In this document: positions 34,384 to 35,462 of the stretch, piece after piece
Layout of the letters: the number at the start of each line of letters is the position of its first letter
Position numbering within the stretch: the first letter of the stretch is position 1
From: Actinomyces provencensis
GTDB taxonomy: Bacteria; Actinomycetota; Actinomycetes; Actinomycetales; Actinomycetaceae
NCBI RefSeq assembly: GCF_900155435.1
Contig: NZ_LT700212.1
Coordinates: 837,381 to 872,842, forward strand
DNA: 35,462 bases
Direction: 5' to 3'
The notes under the pieces: model-generated
What the model was told of the DNA's origin: nothing
The model's input: only the letters and a program-made list of their open reading frames with translations
The model's database searches: none
Program-made: the position numbers and the translations under genes

Positions 34384-34454
34384 TGCACGCCGTTCTCTGG
34401 TCTATGTTTCTGGCTTGTCTAGAGTCAGTCACGAGACGCGGAGAACGGCGTGCA
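34384..34454 (+). promoter_or_regulatory. 14-bp inverted repeat masking the transposase start in read-through RNA
   Basis: TGCACGCCGTTCTC (34384-34397) and GAGAACGGCGTGCA (34441-34454) are perfect inverted copies. The second arm contains the GTG start (34450-34452) and part of the Shine-Dalgarno. A candidate -10 TAGAGT (34420-34425) lies between the arms, so the element's own transcript would lack the first arm. Confidence 0.75.
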
Positions 34455-35462
34455 GGAAACCACCCTATGGCGAGGGCTGCTGGGAGTCGAGAAGACCACC
34501 ATCATCGAGCGGGTCGAGTACGACGATGACGAGGAGGTCGTGGTCGCGTCAGTGCGCCCGTCGGGCAAGTTGAAGCCTCGGTGTGGCAAGTGCGCGAAGC
34601 GTGCTCCCAGGTATGACTGGGGTGAGGGGCCGCGTCGGTGGCGTGGGCTGGATCTGGGCCCTGTCCCGGTGTGGCTGGAAGCCAACGCGCCGCGTGTTCA
34701 CTGCCCCGAGCATGGGGTGACAGTCGGCCAGGTCCCCTGGGCGCGTCACGGTGCCGGACACACGAGGTTCTTCGACGATCAGGTCGCGTGGTTGGCGACA
34801 GTGTCCTCGAAGTCTGCCGTGAGGGAGTTGATGCGCATCGCGTGGCGCACGGTCGGAGCGATCGTTGCCCGCGTGTGGGACGACACCGCCGCCGAGACCG
34901 ACCTGTTCGCCGGGCTCACGCGCATCGGGATCGATGAGATCAGCTACAAGAAGGGCCACAAGTACCTCACCGTCGTCGTCTGTCACGACACCGGCCGACT
35001 CGTGTGGGCAGCGCCTGGGCGGGACAAGAAGACGCTGCGAGCCTTCTTTGACGCCCTGGAGGCCACCGGGGCGGGCAGGTGCGCCCAGGTCACGCATGTC
35101 AGTGCGGACGGGGCGGACTGGATCGGCGACGTCGTGGCGGAGAAGTGCCCTCATGCAGTGCGCTGCGCTGACCCGTTCCACGTCGTCAAGTGGGCCACCG
35201 ACGCCCTGGATGAGGTGCGCCGGCAGGCATGGAACGATGCCCGCAAGGCCGCCCGGGGTGAGCCGCGCCGCAACGTCGGCAGACCTCGCAAAGACGCACC
35301 CGCCAGACCCGCCAACGACACAGCCCGCAGGTTGAAGAACTCACGCTACGCGCTGTGGAAGAACCCTGAGGATCTCACCGAGAGGCAGACCGAGAAGCTC
35401 GCCTGGATCGCGCAGACCGACCCCAGGTTGCACCGCGCCTACCTCCTCAAAGAAGGACTACG
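34450..35462 (+). CDS. ISL3-family transposase (3' end outside window)
   Basis: The frame from GTG 34450 stays open to the window end, giving 337 residues. The N-terminal zinc ribbon (Cys45, Cys48, Cys85, His88) and following helix-turn-helix are typical of ISL3. The DDE catalytic domain has the first aspartate in IGIDEISYKKGHKYLTVV (Asp162) and the second in SADGADWIGD (Asp220); the catalytic glutamate is expected beyond the window. ISL3 transposases are usually about 400-440 residues, so about 80-100 are missing only because the window ends. No frameshift is seen, so the element may be intact. GGAG lies 6 nt before the GTG, inside the inverted-repeat arm. Confidence 0.93.
   Translation, partial: MQETTLWRGLLGVEKTTIIERVEYDDDEEVVVASVRPSGKLKPRCGKCAKRAPRYDWGEGPRRWRGLDLGPVPVWLEANAPRVHCPEHGVTVGQVPWARHGAGHTRFFDDQVAWLATVSSKSAVRELMRIAWRTVGAIVARVWDDTAAETDLFAGLTRIGIDEISYKKGHKYLTVVVCHDTGRLVWAAPGRDKKTLRAFFDALEATGAGRCAQVTHVSADGADWIGDVVAEKCPHAVRCADPFHVVKWATDALDEVRRQAWNDARKAARGEPRRNVGRPRKDAPARPANDTARRLKNSRYALWKNPEDLTERQTEKLAWIAQTDPRLHRAYLLKEGL

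Larger units (their letters stand above)
34339..35462 (+). mobile_element. Left part of an ISL3-family insertion sequence
   Basis: The element is recognised by its transposase. The left end is placed at GGCTCTTGTGACTCTTCC (34339) because actinobacterial ISL3 elements typically begin GGCTCTT. The preceding eight bases GGAATTCA (34331-34338) could be the target duplication. The right end is outside the window, so neither boundary is proven. Base composition here is slightly less GC-rich than the flanking genes. Confidence 0.75.

Overview
The window is very GC-rich and its gene set points to the Actinomycetota, most likely Actinomycetaceae (Actinomyces/Schaalia-like). The markers are the actinobacterial integration host factor mIHF, RbpA, the PafB/PafC WYL pair with a HelY-type helicase, a helicase-motif-less PriA, and a membrane VKOR of the kind known from Actinomyces. 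The family-level placement is inference. No tRNA, rRNA, CRISPR array or prophage was seen.

Layout. Positions 3-395 hold the end of an acidic, Ala/Pro-rich protein, followed by a long perfect hairpin and a 31-bp tandem array. Positions 850-9228 are a compact pyrimidine operon, pyrR-pyrB-pyrC-carA-carB-pyrF, with overlapping or abutting genes. A PyrR-binding RNA hairpin sits directly upstream of the pyrR Shine-Dalgarno. Positions 9305-13705 carry mihF, gmk, rpoZ, coaBC, metK and a VKOR gene. A 35-37-bp tandem array (13.7-13.9 kb) precedes priA, a HAD hydrolase, fmt, rsmB and rpe. Next come a divergent pair, a frameshifted MFS exporter (minus) and a MarR regulator (plus), with palindromic operator candidates between them. 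Positions 22057-24122 are an FMN riboswitch controlling an ABC permease and a lipoprotein binding protein, a predicted RibXY-type riboflavin importer with no ATPase gene beside it. hisE-hisG follow, then pafB-pafC-helY-lnt-ppm1 with overlapping junctions. A 48-bp tandem array and a bidirectional hairpin terminator separate these from rbpA (minus), which has a sigma-R-type promoter. A membrane M50 metallopeptidase is divergent from rbpA. The last 1.1 kb is the left part of an ISL3-family insertion sequence whose transposase runs off the end.

How the parts work together. Most genes are core metabolism and information processing: UMP synthesis from carbamoyl phosphate to UMP except the pyrD and pyrE steps, GMP to GDP, CoA, SAM, translation initiation (fmt) and 16S rRNA methylation. 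Regulation visible in the sequence includes PyrR feedback at the RNA level, the FMN riboswitch, a MarR switch for efflux, PafBC (DNA damage) next to a helicase, and RbpA under an apparent thiol-stress promoter. At least seven genes have a -10-like hexamer ending 6-7 nt before the start codon with no Shine-Dalgarno, so leaderless mRNAs appear common.

The most interesting signals are the flavin riboswitch-transporter unit with a possible leaderless micro-ORF at its 5' end, the PyrR hairpin next to the ribosome binding site, the IS inverted repeat that would mask the transposase start only in read-through transcripts, the sigma-R-type rbpA promoter, and the GC-rich tandem arrays, one of them inside pafB.
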